DNA from: an uncultured Sutterella sp.
Lineage (GTDB): Bacteria > Pseudomonadota > Gammaproteobacteria > Burkholderiales > Burkholderiaceae_F
DNA: 49,537 nucleotides
Direction of reading: 5' to 3'
Assembly: GCA_900770335.1 (NCBI GenBank)
Contig: CAAGKD010000133.1
Location: forward strand, 1-49,537
Part shown: one piece after another, positions 7,466 through 16,705 of the stretch
Layout: each line of letters starts with the position of its first letter
How positions within the stretch are numbered: position 1 is the first letter of the stretch
Program-made: the position numbers and the translations under genes
The notes under the pieces: generated by a model
Database searches by the model: none
What the model saw: the letters and a program-made list of their open reading frames with translations, nothing else
What the model was told of the DNA's origin: nothing

Positions 7466-9981
7466 CGGGAGGCCTCCTCGCGGCGCCGCGCGAGCCAGGG
7501 CCCCGTCACGCTCGCGCGATTCCTCGCGACCTGCGCGGGCGTGCCCTCGGCGACGATCCGCCCGCCCGCGCCGCCTCCGCCCGGCCCCATGTCGACGATC
7601 CAGTCCGATACGGCGGCGATCGAGAGGTCATGCTCGACGACGAGCACGGTGTTGCCGAGCGCGGTGAGGCGCCTGAGCGCCCGAAGGAGCTTCTCGACGT
7701 CGGCGAAGTGCAGCCCCCGCGTCGGCTCGTCGAGGATGTAGAGCGTGCGGCCCGTCCCCTCTCGCGCGAGCTCGGCGGCGAGCTTGAGGCGCTGCGCCTC
7801 GCCCCCGGAGAGCGTCGCCGAGCTCTGCCCGAGCCGCAGGTAGCCGAGGCCCGTTTCGGCGAGGGCGTCGAGGCGCCTGCGGATCCCCGCGTTTGCGGCG
7901 AAGAACGTCCGCGCCTCGTCCACGGAAAGGTCGAGCGCGTCGGCGATCGAAAGGCCCTTCCAGCGGCACTCGAGCGTCTCGCGGTTGTAGCGCCTGCCGC
8001 CGCAGACATCGCACGTGACGAAGACGTCCGGCAGGAACTGCATGCTCACGCGCAGCGCCCCTTCGCCCCCGCAGGCCTCGCACCGGCCGCCCCTCGCATT
8101 GAAGCTGAAGCGCGCCGGACCGTACCCGCGCTCGCGCGCCGTCAGGGTTTGCGCGAAGAGCTCGCGCATGAGCGTGAAGACGCCCGTATAAGTGGCCGCG
8201 TTCGCGCGGGGCGACCGGCCGATCGGCGACTGATCGACGGCGATGACCTTATCGACGAGCTCCGCGCCCTCGACGCTCCCGAAGGGAAGCGCCCGGCCGG
8301 CCGGCTCCTCACCCGCAAGAATCGCCGAAAGCGCGGGCAGGAGCGTGTCGGAGACGAGCGTGGACTTCCCTGAGCCCGAGACCCCCGTCACGGTCGTGAG
8401 CGCGCCCAGGGGAATCGCAAGCGTCACGTCCCTGAGCGTTCTTCCGCAGGCGCCCGTGAGGCGCAGCCACTTGCTCCTCGCGGCTGAAAAGCGCGGATGC
8501 GGCGCCTCGATCCGGCTGCGCCCCGAAAGGTACGCCCCCGTGACGGAGTCGGGATCGGCCGCAATCTGCTCGGGCGAGCCCTGGGCGACGATCCGACCGC
8601 CCGCCTCGCCCGCGCCGGGCCCGAGGTCGACGATCCGGTCGGCCGAGCGGATGACGGCCTCGTCATGCTCGACGACGACGAGCGTGTTGCCGCGGTCCCG
8701 CAGGCGCCTGAGCTCCCCGATGAGCCGCTCGCCGTCGCGCGGATGGAGTCCCGAGCAGGGCTCGTCAAGGACGTAGAGCACGCCCGAGAGCCCGGAGCCG
8801 ATCTGCGCGGCGAGCCGGATCCGCTGCGCCTCGCCCCCGGAGAGCGTGTCGGCGCGCCGCGCGGGCGCGAGGTAGTCAAGCCCGAGGTCGCAGAGGCACC
8901 CGAGGCGCGAAACGAGCCCCGGCGTCACGCGCTCCGCGATCGCCCGGCCCGCGCCTTCGAAGGCGAGCCCCCGGACGAACTCGAGGAGCTCGCCGGCGGG
9001 CAGGCCGCAGGCCTCGGCGTACGAGCGCCCTGCGATCCTCACGCAGCGCGCGAGCTCTCCCAGGCCCGTCCCGCCGCACTCCGGGCACGTCTGATCCCCC
9101 TCGACGCGGCCCGATCCCGAGCAGACGGCGCAGGCGCCCCTCGGGCTTGAGGCCGAGAAGCTCCTCGGCTCCAGCGGCCCCGCAGTCCAATCGCAGCGAG
9201 GGCAGGCGTATTTCGTCGACCACTCCGCCCGCCAGTCCGAATCCATGTCCGCCGCAACCACGCGGCCGTCGGAGATGCCGACGACGGTCTCGAGGCTTCC
9301 GGCGATGCGCTCGCGGGCGTCGTCCGTGACGCGCAGGCGGTCCGCGACGACCTCGAGATCGTGCGGCGCGCCGTCGGCGAGCCACGCCTTCTCCGGCTCC
9401 TCGTCGAAGGCCTCGACCGCGCCGTCGGCGCGAAACCGCCGGTAGCCCTCGGAGAGAAAGCGCGCGACTGTCGCCGCGGCCTCGCCCGGGGCGAACGCCC
9501 GGCCGCGCCGGACGGGAGCAAGGAGCATCACGCGCCGCCCCTTCGCCTCGAGAAGCAGGCGGTCGGTCATCGACGCGACGCTCTGCTGCGAGAGCGCAAG
9601 GCCGTGCTCAGGGCAGTGCGGCACGCCGAGGCGCGCCCAGAGAAGCCGCAGATGATCGGCGACCTCGGAGACCGTGCCGACGGTGGCGCGGGCGCCGACC
9701 GAACCGCCCGCGAGCGCGTCCTGCCCGATCGCGATCGCAGGCGGCAGGCCCTCGATCGCGTCGACGTCCGCGCGCGGAAGACGCTCGAGGAGCTGCCGAG
9801 CCCCGGGCGAGAGGCTCTCGACGTAGCGCCGCTCGCCCTCGGCATAAAGCGTGTCGAAGGCGAGCGAGCTCTTTCCGGACCCGGAGACGCCCGTAAAGAC
9901 GACATAGCGCCCGCGGGGCAGATCGACGGAGACGTTCCTGAGGTTGTGCGTGCGCGCGCCGCGGATTGAGATCGAGTCCAT
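7462..9981 (-). CDS. uvrA: UvrA-type excinuclease ATPase lacking the insertion domain
   Basis: The 839-residue double ABC ATPase should recognise bulky DNA lesions and load UvrB in nucleotide excision repair. Walker A GVSGSGKSS (31-39), a UvrB-binding-like domain (about 120-250), the first zinc module (Cys260, Cys263, Cys284, Cys287), signature LSGGEAQR near 380 and LDEP near 405 form the first half. A second GVSGSGKS, zinc module CEAC/CDVC, LSGGEAQR and LDEPTRGLHFAD form the second. Between the first zinc module and CPECGGTGL only about ten residues remain where UvrA normally has roughly 110; that DNA-binding insertion domain is absent. The neighbourhood (divergent MFS gene, then ssb) is the usual uvrA locus in Burkholderiales. 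A specialised UvrA paralogue is the alternative. Confidence 0.85.
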   Translation of the reverse strand: MDSISIRGARTHNLRNVSVDLPRGRYVVFTGVSGSGKSSLAFDTLYAEGERRYVESLSPGARQLLERLPRADVDAIEGLPPAIAIGQDALAGGSVGARATVGTVSEVADHLRLLWARLGVPHCPEHGLALSQQSVASMTDRLLLEAKGRRVMLLAPVRRGRAFAPGEAAATVARFLSEGYRRFRADGAVEAFDEEPEKAWLADGAPHDLEVVADRLRVTDDARERIAGSLETVVGISDGRVVAADMDSDWRAEWSTKYACPRCDWTAGPLEPRSFSASSPRGACAVCSGSGRVEGDQTCPECGGTGLGELARCVRIAGRSYAEACGLPAGELLEFVRGLAFEGAGRAIAERVTPGLVSRLGCLCDLGLDYLAPARRADTLSGGEAQRIRLAAQIGSGLSGVLYVLDEPCSGLHPRDGERLIGELRRLRDRGNTLVVVEHDEAVIRSADRIVDLGPGAGEAGGRIVAQGSPEQIAADPDSVTGAYLSGRSRIEAPHPRFSAARSKWLRLTGACGRTLRDVTLAIPLGALTTVTGVSGSGKSTLVSDTLLPALSAILAGEEPAGRALPFGSVEGAELVDKVIAVDQSPIGRSPRANAATYTGVFTLMRELFAQTLTARERGYGPARFSFNARGGRCEACGGEGALRVSMQFLPDVFVTCDVCGGRRYNRETLECRWKGLSIADALDLSVDEARTFFAANAGIRRRLDALAETGLGYLRLGQSSATLSGGEAQRLKLAAELAREGTGRTLYILDEPTRGLHFADVEKLLRALRRLTALGNTVLVVEHDLSIAAVSDWIVDMGPGGGGAGGRIVAEGTPAQVARNRASVTGPWLARRREEASR

Positions 9982-10018
9982 GAGTGCGTCCGGAGAAGCC
10001 CGGCATTGCCGGCTTAAG

Positions 10019-10045
10019 TTGGAAACAAAGCATTTCGACTATAAC
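10019..10045 (+). promoter_or_regulatory. Candidate promoter for the MFS-ssb unit
   Basis: In the 118-bp divergent gap between uvrA and the MFS gene, TTGGAA (10019-10024) and TATAAC (10040-10045) have the look of sigma-70 hexamers, with a short 15-bp spacer. The local sequence is clearly less GC-rich than its surroundings. No convincing LexA site was seen. Confidence 0.35.
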
Positions 10046-10099
10046 GCGCAGGCGCCGGCGCTCCGTCCCGGGAGGCCCGGCCCCCAAGGACCCACGCAA

Positions 10100-11293
10100 A
10101 TGACCCAACCCGACTCCTGGCGCATGACGCCGAGGGAAAAGCAGTCCAGCCTGTCGCTCGCCGGCATCTTCGCCCTGCGCATGCTTGGACTCTTCGTGAT
10201 TCTTCCCGTCTTCGCCATCTACGCCCGGGAGCTGCCGGGCGGAGAGGACGCGCTCGCGGTCGGACTCGCCCTCGGCGTCTACGGACTCACGCAGGGGCTG
10301 CTGCAGATTCCCTTCGGCGCCGCCTCGGACCGGATCGGCCGGCGGCCGGTCATCGCCGCGGGCCTCGTCATCTTTGCGATCGGAAGCTTCTCGGCCGCAT
10401 GCGCGGACTCGATCACGGGCGTCATCCTCGGACGGGCCCTTCAGGGAGCGGGCGCGATCTCCGCGGCCGTGACGGCGCTCATCTCGGACTCGGTGCGCGA
10501 GCGCGTGATTACCAAGGCGATGGCCATGGTGGGCGCATCGATCGGCCTCACCTTCGCGCTCTCGCTCGTCATCGCGCCGCCCCTGGCGCGGCTCTGGGGC
10601 GTGCCGGGGATCTTCGCGCTCACGGGCGTGCTCGCCGCCGTCGCGCTCCTCGTGCTCTGGAAGCTCGTCCCGGAGGCGCCCCGGCCCCATCCTGACGAGC
10701 ACCCGCACGCGTCCTGGACGCGGATCGCCGCCGATCCGCAGCTGCTGCGCCTTAATTTTTCGATCTTCGCGCTCCATACCGCCCTCACGGCAATGTTCGT
10801 CGTCGTCCCGACGCGCCTCACCGCGCTCGGCCTCGAGCCCCCGGAGCACTGGATGGCGTACCTTCCCGCCGTGCTCGCGGGCTTCGCCGTCATGGCCCCC
10901 GTCATCATCCGCAGCGAGCGCGCCGGAAGGGTCGCCGCCGCGGTGCGCGTGACCTCGGGGTGCCTTGCCGCGGTCCTCGTCCTCTTCGCGCTCCAGCCGA
11001 ACTCGGTCTGGGCGGCCGGAATTCTCCTCGCGCTCTTCTTCGCCTGCTTCAACGTCCTCGAGGCGACGCTGCCCGGGCTCGTCTCGCGCTCCTCTCCGAA
11101 AAGCGGCAAGGGCCTCGCCCTCGGGATCTTCAACACGACGCAGAACCTCGGCCTCTTCGCGGGCGGAGCTCTCGGAGGGATCATCGCGCGATCCTTCGGC
11201 CCCGAAGCGGTCTTCCTCGCCTGCGCTTTTGCTATGCTGTCGGGGCTCGCCTCGGCGATCGGCCTGCGGGAGCCCGCGCGCTCCCGGCCCTGA
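10100..11293 (+). CDS. Major facilitator superfamily transporter (YajR/drug exporter type)
   Basis: The 397-residue protein has about twelve hydrophobic helices and the MFS motif between helices 2 and 3, seen as GAASDRIGRRPVI. Motif C-like glycine-rich residues follow in the GASIGLTFALSL region. I placed the start at the ATG at 10100 because AAGGA lies ten bases upstream and the helical domain begins soon after. It is divergent from uvrA and followed by ssb 59 bp downstream, an arrangement familiar from other Burkholderiales. Substrate unknown; proton-driven efflux of a small molecule is the likely mode. Confidence 0.85.
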   Translation: MTQPDSWRMTPREKQSSLSLAGIFALRMLGLFVILPVFAIYARELPGGEDALAVGLALGVYGLTQGLLQIPFGAASDRIGRRPVIAAGLVIFAIGSFSAACADSITGVILGRALQGAGAISAAVTALISDSVRERVITKAMAMVGASIGLTFALSLVIAPPLARLWGVPGIFALTGVLAAVALLVLWKLVPEAPRPHPDEHPHASWTRIAADPQLLRLNFSIFALHTALTAMFVVVPTRLTALGLEPPEHWMAYLPAVLAGFAVMAPVIIRSERAGRVAAAVRVTSGCLAAVLVLFALQPNSVWAAGILLALFFACFNVLEATLPGLVSRSSPKSGKGLALGIFNTTQNLGLFAGGALGGIIARSFGPEAVFLACAFAMLSGLASAIGLREPARSRP

Positions 11294-11352
11294 TGCCTGG
11301 GGAAGCCTTCTTACACGTATTTCATCAAGTTAGCATCTGTTTCGCATCGATT

Positions 11353-11865
11353 ATGGCTTCCATCAACAAGGTCATGCTCCTCGGCAATCTCGGCGCCGAT
11401 CCTGAAGTCCGCTACACCCCCGACGGCGGCACCGCCATCGCCACGCTTCGCCTGGCGACCTCGCGCCGCTACAAGAACCGCGACGGCCAGCCCGTCGAGG
11501 AGACGGAGTGGCACCGCGTCATTCTCTTCGGCCGCTCGGCCGAGCTCGCGCGCGACTACCTCAAGAAGGGGCGCTCCGTCTTCATCGAGGGCCGCCTGCG
11601 CACCCGCAAGTGGACCGACCAGAACGGTCAGGACCGCTGGACGACCGAAATTGTGAGCGAGAACATGCAGTTCGTCGGCGGCCGCGACGACCGCCAGCAG
11701 GGCGGCGCTCCGACCTCCGCCCCCTACGCCCCCTCGGACGGCTTTGAGTCCGCCCCGCGCCCCGCGCCCGCCCGCCAGAGCGCTCCGGCGCCCCAGCCCG
11801 CGCAGGCCTCGCCCGCCGCGGCGTCCGCGCCGATCGACTCGCTCGACGAGGACGTTCCGTTCTGA
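11353..11865 (+). CDS. ssb: Single-stranded DNA-binding protein
   Basis: The 170-residue protein begins with the conserved MASINKVMLLGNLGADPEVR and contains the OB-fold through about residue 110 (TEWHRVILFG, KKGRSVFIEGRL, TEIVSENMQFV). A Gln/Pro/Ala-rich linker leads to the acidic tip DEDVPF, which binds partner proteins of replication and repair. Start, length and tail are standard. No Shine-Dalgarno sequence is obvious before the ATG. The gene follows the MFS gene and ends before a strong terminator. Confidence 0.97.
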   Translation: MASINKVMLLGNLGADPEVRYTPDGGTAIATLRLATSRRYKNRDGQPVEETEWHRVILFGRSAELARDYLKKGRSVFIEGRLRTRKWTDQNGQDRWTTEIVSENMQFVGGRDDRQQGGAPTSAPYAPSDGFESAPRPAPARQSAPAPQPAQASPAAASAPIDSLDEDVPF

Positions 11866-11866
11866 T

Positions 11867-11950
11867 CGCCTCCCGAGGCGCCTGAAGGCGCCTGAGCGCG
11901 AATGAGCTTCGGGCCCGGCTCCCGCATCGGAGAGCCGGGCCCTTCGCTTT
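11867..11950. terminator. Hairpin cluster and terminator after ssb
   Basis: Two small GC hairpins (CGCCTC/GAGGCG at 11867-11880 and GGCGCC-TGAA-GGCGCC at 11877-11892) precede a strong hairpin with 11-bp arms GGGCCCGGCTC (11911-11921) and GAGCCGGGCCC (11932-11942), followed by a T-rich TTCGCTTTT. It should stop ssb transcription and may also act on the convergent export operon. Confidence 0.75.
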
Positions 11951-11958
11951 TCGGGGCC

Positions 11959-13167
11959 TCACTCGTGCCGAACCGCCTCGATCGGGTCGAGCCGGGCCGC
12001 GCGGCGCGCGGGGAAGAATCCGAAGACGATGCCCGTGAGCGCCGAGACGGAGAAGGCGAGCGCGTTGATGAAGGGGTCGAACGCGAAGGGCACCTTCATC
12101 CACAGGCAGACCGCATAGGAGGCGCCGAACGCGACGGCGACACCGAGGAGGCCGCCCAGGCACCCGAGCATCAGCGCCTCGATGAGGAACTGCAGCAGCA
12201 CCTCCCGCCCGAGCGCTCCGATCGCGAGGCGGATGCCGATCTCGCGGGTTCGCTCCGTGACCGAGACGAGCATGATGTTCATGATGCCGATGCCGCCCAC
12301 GAGCAGGCTCACGCCCGCAACCGCGCCGAGCAGCGTCGTCATGATTCCCGTCGTCGAGGCGACCTTCTGCGCGATCTCCGCGGTGTCCATGATCTGGAAG
12401 TTGTCGTCGTCGCCCGCCGAGAGGGAGCGCCGCTCGCGCATGAGCTCGCGGATCGAGTCCTTGAGGCGCTCGCGGTCGGAGTCCGCGTCCATGAGGATGA
12501 GAATCGCCGTGACGCGCGAGTCGCCGATGATCCTCCTCTGGATGGTGCGGATCGGCATGATGACGATGTCGTCCTGGTCTCCCCCCATGGCGGCGGACCC
12601 CTTGGCCTTCATCACGCCCGTCACGCGGCAGGAGAACTTGCCCGTGCGGATCACCTCCCCCGTCACGCCCGTCGTGCGGCCGAAAAGCTCGCGGGCGACG
12701 GTCGCGCCGATCACGCAGACCGAGGCGCCCGCGCGCTCCTCGGCCTCCTCGAAGGCGCGCCCCTCCTCGATCGCGCGGTTGTCGATCGTGAAGTAGTTCG
12801 AGTCCGTGCCCGCGACGCTCGTCTGCCAGTTGCGCCCGTTTGCGACGAGCGTGATGCTCTTCTGCACCCGGGGCGAGACCGCGGCGACGCCGGCGATCTG
12901 CGAGCGGATCGCCTCAACGTCGGCGAACTTGAAGTTCGGCGCGCCGATCTTCTGCCCCGGCCCGAGCCGCATGCCCGGGGTGAGCATGATCTGGTTGTTG
13001 CCGAAGGACTCGATCTCGGCGCGGATCGCCGAGGTCGCGCCGTTGCCGATCGTCACCATGGTGATCACCGCGGCGACGCCGATCACGACGCCGAGCACGG
13101 TGAGCAGGCTGCGCATCGGGTTGCGCCCGATCTGGCGCAGCGCGAGAAGAAGTGCGTTTCCGATCAT
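11959..13167 (-). CDS. MacB-type ABC transporter permease
   Basis: The 402-residue protein has the MacB/FtsX architecture: an N-terminal helix (about 18-45), a large periplasmic domain (about 50-270), and three C-terminal helices including the conserved GGIGIMNIMLVSVTERTREIGIR and the closing PARRAARLDPIEAVR. Such proteins work mechanically with a separate or fused ATPase, an adaptor and an outer-membrane channel to expel macrolides, peptides, siderophores or lipoproteins. Here ATPase and permease are separate genes overlapping by 4 bp. It is the last gene of the four-gene export operon. Confidence 0.9.
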   Translation of the reverse strand: MIGNALLLALRQIGRNPMRSLLTVLGVVIGVAAVITMVTIGNGATSAIRAEIESFGNNQIMLTPGMRLGPGQKIGAPNFKFADVEAIRSQIAGVAAVSPRVQKSITLVANGRNWQTSVAGTDSNYFTIDNRAIEEGRAFEEAEERAGASVCVIGATVARELFGRTTGVTGEVIRTGKFSCRVTGVMKAKGSAAMGGDQDDIVIMPIRTIQRRIIGDSRVTAILILMDADSDRERLKDSIRELMRERRSLSAGDDDNFQIMDTAEIAQKVASTTGIMTTLLGAVAGVSLLVGGIGIMNIMLVSVTERTREIGIRLAIGALGREVLLQFLIEALMLGCLGGLLGVAVAFGASYAVCLWMKVPFAFDPFINALAFSVSALTGIVFGFFPARRAARLDPIEAVRHE

Positions 13168-13889
13168 TCCTGAGCCTCCCCCGCGGGCGCGCCGGCCTTG
13201 ACGAGGTCGTCGCGGATGAGCGCGCCGTCGCGAAAGACGATGTGGCGCTTGGCGTAGACCGCCATGTCAGGCTCGTGCGTGACGAGCGCGACGGTGATCC
13301 CCTCGCTGTCGTTGAGGTCACGCAGAAGCTTCATTATCTCGACGCTCCGGGCGCTGTCGAGCGACCCCGTGGGCTCGTCGGCGAGCAGGAGCTTCGGGCG
13401 GATGGCGATCGCGCGGGCGATCGCCACGCGCTGCTGCTGACCTCCCGAGAGCTCGGCGGGCGTGTGGTGCTCCCACTCGAGCAGCCCCACGCGGTCGAGC
13501 GCCTCTCGGGCGATGCGGCGCCGCTCGGCGCTGCGCAGGCCGCGGTACATGAGCGGAAGCTCGACGTTCTCGAGCGCCGTCGTGCGCGCGAGCAGGTTGA
13601 AGCCTTGGAAGACGAAGCCGATGTAGCGGCGCCGCAGCAGGGCTCGCTCGTCGTTCGTGAGCCGCTCGACATGCACGCCGTCAAAGAGATACTCGCCCCA
13701 GGACGGACGGTCGAGCGCCCCGATGATGTTCATCGCGGTGGACTTTCCCGACCCCGAGGGGCCCATGATCGCGACGAACTCGCCCTCGCCGATCGCGAGG
13801 TCGATGTGGTGAAGCGCCTCGAAGGCGGCCTCGCCCGAGCCGTAGCGCTTTCCGATGCCGCGGAATTCGATGAGCGGAGATCCGGTCAT
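13164..13889 (-). CDS. MacB/LolD-type ABC transporter ATPase
   Basis: The 241-residue ATPase shows Walker A GPSGSGKST (about residues 43-51), Q-loop FVFQGFNLL, signature LSGGQQQRVAIARA, Walker B LLLADEPTGSLD and the switch histidine in THEPDMA. This matches the MacB/LolD/FtsE group that powers non-canonical permeases of the FtsX type. It overlaps the permease start by 4 bp (ATGA) and follows the adaptor by 14 bp. Substrate is not deducible from sequence. Confidence 0.92.
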   Translation of the reverse strand: MTGSPLIEFRGIGKRYGSGEAAFEALHHIDLAIGEGEFVAIMGPSGSGKSTAMNIIGALDRPSWGEYLFDGVHVERLTNDERALLRRRYIGFVFQGFNLLARTTALENVELPLMYRGLRSAERRRIAREALDRVGLLEWEHHTPAELSGGQQQRVAIARAIAIRPKLLLADEPTGSLDSARSVEIMKLLRDLNDSEGITVALVTHEPDMAVYAKRHIVFRDGALIRDDLVKAGAPAGEAQE

Positions 13890-13903
13890 GACGCCCTCCC
13901 CGG

Positions 13904-15208
13904 TCAGGAGCCCGCGCGGCGCTGGTCGATGATGACCGCGTCACGCTCCGAGAGGTCCCCCGAGAGGATCTCCGTGCGCACGCCGTCCGAGAGCCCCGTC
14001 ATCACCTTGACCGGACGAGGAGCGCCGTCGCGCAGCACGTAGATCGTGCGCTCGCGCTGGGCGCTGCTCACCTCACGGGCGACCTTCTGCACGCCGTCGG
14101 GCTTCGGGGGCCCCGGCATGAAGGACGAGACGCCCGAGGACGCCTTCGTCTCCTTCGGCGTGAACCGAAGCGCGGTGTTGGGCACGAGGAGCACGTTCTC
14201 GCGCAGCGCCGTCGAGATGGTCGCCGAGGCGGTCATGCCCGGACGCAGCGCAAGGCTCGAGTTGCTCACGTCGAGGTAGGTCGTGTACGTGACGACGTTC
14301 TCGGTCGTGGTCGCGCCGAAGGCGACCTTCCTAAGCGTCGCCGGGAAGCGCTTGTCCGGATAGGCGCTCACCGTGAAGTACGCGCTCTGTCCGGGCTTGA
14401 CGCTGCCGATGTCGGCCTCGTCGACGTTCACCTGGAGCTCGAGCTCGGAGAGGTCCGTGGCGAGCGTGAGGAGCTCCACAGCCTGCAGGCTCGCCGCCAC
14501 GGCGTAGCCCGGCTCGACGGAGCGCGCGAGCACGACGCCGTCGATCGGCGACTTGATGAGCGCCTTGGAAAGGTCCGTCTCGCTCTGGCTGAGCGTAGCC
14601 TCGGCGTCCGCGATGGTGGAGCGGGCGACCTCGACCGAGGCGTTCGCCGTCGCGACGGCTGCGTCCTGGGCGTCAAGCTCGGTGCGCGAAGGCATCTTTC
14701 CGCCCGAAAGCTTGTTGAGCTCCTTGAGGCGCCTGTCCTTGAGCTGCGCCTCGCGCAGCGTCGCGCGGCTCTCGGCGAGCTTCGCGTTCGCACTCGAGAG
14801 CGCCGCCCGGGCGCTCGCGACCTTGCTCTCGAGGTTACGCGTGTCGAGCTCGATCAGAACGTCGCCCGCATGGATCTCGTCGTTCACGTCCACGTTGACG
14901 CTGCGCACGATGCCCGAAAGCTCCGAGCCGAGGCTCACGGTCCGGGTGGGCTTGAGCGTTCCGTCGGCGGACACCGTGACGTTGATGTCGCCACGCGTGA
15001 CGTCCTGGGTGACGTAGCTCACCGCCCGGGCGCCGCTGTCCGCGCCGAGCCACCACCAGGCGCCGCCCGCCGCAAGCGCCAGCGCGAGGGCTGCGGGAGC
15101 TGCGCGGACGAACCAGGGGCGGCGCCGCTCGCCGAGCAGGTCCTCGACGGCGCGCTGCTTCGCCGGACGAACTTCGCCATTGCCGGGAGTCTTGGGGGAT
15201 TGCGTCAT
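13904..15208 (-). CDS. MacA-like periplasmic adaptor (HlyD/RND membrane-fusion family)
   Basis: The 434-residue protein has an N-terminal membrane anchor (about 33-55), a split lipoyl/barrel-sandwich domain (SGIVRSVNVDVNDEIHAGD and IKSPIDGVVLARSVEPG), a long alpha-helical hairpin (about 135-225) and a beta-barrel plus membrane-proximal region. It should bridge the inner-membrane ATPase/permease and the outer-membrane channel. I chose the ATG at 15208, with an AAGAAAGG ribosome site upstream, over an in-frame TTG at 15235. It lies 34 bp after the channel gene and 14 bp before the ATPase. Confidence 0.9.
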   Translation of the reverse strand: MTQSPKTPGNGEVRPAKQRAVEDLLGERRRPWFVRAAPAALALALAAGGAWWWLGADSGARAVSYVTQDVTRGDINVTVSADGTLKPTRTVSLGSELSGIVRSVNVDVNDEIHAGDVLIELDTRNLESKVASARAALSSANAKLAESRATLREAQLKDRRLKELNKLSGGKMPSRTELDAQDAAVATANASVEVARSTIADAEATLSQSETDLSKALIKSPIDGVVLARSVEPGYAVAASLQAVELLTLATDLSELELQVNVDEADIGSVKPGQSAYFTVSAYPDKRFPATLRKVAFGATTTENVVTYTTYLDVSNSSLALRPGMTASATISTALRENVLLVPNTALRFTPKETKASSGVSSFMPGPPKPDGVQKVAREVSSAQRERTIYVLRDGAPRPVKVMTGLSDGVRTEILSGDLSERDAVIIDQRRAGS

Positions 15209-15242
15209 GATTCTGACCTTTCTTGTCGTTTTCAAATGATTT

Positions 15243-16661
15243 TCATCGATCCGCGGCAGACGCTTTCGCGTCCGAGGCCGCGGATGCGCCCCAGGCTCCG
15301 CCCAGGGCGCGGTAGAGCTTCACGTAGCCCGCCGCCCTGTCCGCGCGGTTCGAGAGCTCGGTCTCCTCGGCCGAGAGGAGCGAGCGCTGCGTCGAGAGGA
15401 GCATCGCGTAGTCGCCGATCCCTGCCTCGTACTCCTGCCGGGCGAGGCGCTCGGCCGTCCTGGCGTGCTCGAGCGCGGCGTCGAGATTCGTTCTGCGGCG
15501 CTCGGCGTCGGCGATCTGCACGAGGGCGTTGTCCGTCTCCTCGAGCGCGGAAAGGAGCGTCGAGCGGTAGGCCGCAACCGTCCGGTCGAGCTCCGCTGCG
15601 GCGCTCTCCTCGGCCGCGGCGAGGGCGCCCCAGTTGAGGATCGGCGCGGAGAGCGCCGCCGCAAGGCCTGCGACGCCCGTTCCGGCCGTGCCGAGCGCGC
15701 TCACCGTCGCAGCCGTGGTTCCGATGTTTCCCGAGAGCGAGAGCGTCGGCAGGAAGTCCGACTTCGCGCTCCTCAGGCTCTCAACGGCGGCCTCGGCCGT
15801 CCGGCGCGCTGCGCGCACGTCCGGCCGGCGCGCGATCGTCTCGGCGGGGATCGCCGCGGCAAGCCCCGCCGGAGGCTCGGGAAGAGCGCCGGTCGGCTCG
15901 AGTCCGAGCTCGGCGACGGGCGCGCCCGTGAGCCGCATGAGCGCGTTGCGATACTGCAGGATGCTCCCCTCGAGCGCCGGAATCCGGGCGCGGGCGGAGG
16001 CGAGCTGCACGAGCGCGTCCTCGGCCTCCGAGGCGGCGCCGGTTCCCGCCTCGAACTGCCAGCGCGACGTCTCGGCGGTCTCGGCGTAGTTCTCAAGCGA
16101 CTTTCTGCCGATCTCAAGCTGCGCCTCGGCGGCGCGCAGGCTCAGGTACGCCGAGGCGACCTCGGCGGAAGTCGCCGCCCGGACGTCTTCAAGCGTGAGC
16201 TCGGAGGCGAGCGCGCGCAGCGTCGCCGCATCCGCCTTCCAGAACTCCGATCCGGCGAGATTGAGCGAGAGCGCGGCCGATCCCTCGAGCGAATAGGAGC
16301 TTCGCGTCTCGCCGCCCGCGCGGTTGCGTCCCGCGTCCGCGCCCACCTTCGCCATGGGCCAGAGCGCCGCGTCCGCGGTGGTGACGCTCGCCCGCGCGGC
16401 GCGCAGATTCGCCGCGGCGGTCGCGATGTCGGGATTGGCCTCGAGGGCGCGCTCGATCAGGCGCGCGAGCGTCGGATCGCGCCAGCGCGCCCAGAAGTCC
16501 TCCCACGCCGCGGCCTCCCCCGCGGGAAGGCTTGAGCGCTGCCAGTCCTGCGGGAGGGCGGCCGCGCCGATGGCGTCGAAGTCCGGCCGGCTGACCGCGC
16601 AGCCGCCGAGCGCGATGACCGCGGCGAGCGTTGCGGCGAGACGAATCTGCCGTGGATGCAT
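15243..16661 (-). CDS. TolC-like outer-membrane efflux lipoprotein (NodT family)
   Basis: The 472-residue protein starts with a lipoprotein signal whose lipobox is LGGC (Cys21), followed by two repeats of the outer-membrane efflux domain rich in long Ala/Glu/Arg helices. Typical blocks are ARRPDVRAARR and the closing YEAGIGDYAMLLSTQRSLL. It forms the trimeric channel of the export machine encoded downstream. The ATG at 16661 has AGGAG ten bases upstream; homology does not extend further. It is the first gene of the operon and lies downstream of a set of phased repeats. Confidence 0.9.
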   Translation of the reverse strand: MHPRQIRLAATLAAVIALGGCAVSRPDFDAIGAAALPQDWQRSSLPAGEAAAWEDFWARWRDPTLARLIERALEANPDIATAAANLRAARASVTTADAALWPMAKVGADAGRNRAGGETRSSYSLEGSAALSLNLAGSEFWKADAATLRALASELTLEDVRAATSAEVASAYLSLRAAEAQLEIGRKSLENYAETAETSRWQFEAGTGAASEAEDALVQLASARARIPALEGSILQYRNALMRLTGAPVAELGLEPTGALPEPPAGLAAAIPAETIARRPDVRAARRTAEAAVESLRSAKSDFLPTLSLSGNIGTTAATVSALGTAGTGVAGLAAALSAPILNWGALAAAEESAAAELDRTVAAYRSTLLSALEETDNALVQIADAERRRTNLDAALEHARTAERLARQEYEAGIGDYAMLLSTQRSLLSAEETELSNRADRAAGYVKLYRALGGAWGASAASDAKASAADR

Positions 16662-16705
16662 GGTGGAGACTCCTGATGAAAGAGAGGGCGGTTCCGGGGA
16701 GGCCC

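Noticed and set aside
10010..10060. LexA (SOS) box between uvrA and the MFS gene
   Set aside because: No CTG-N10-CAG-type palindrome in the gap.
15209..15235. TTG start at 15235 for the adaptor protein
   Set aside because: The ATG at 15208 has a suitable ribosome site and the extra residues lack similarity.
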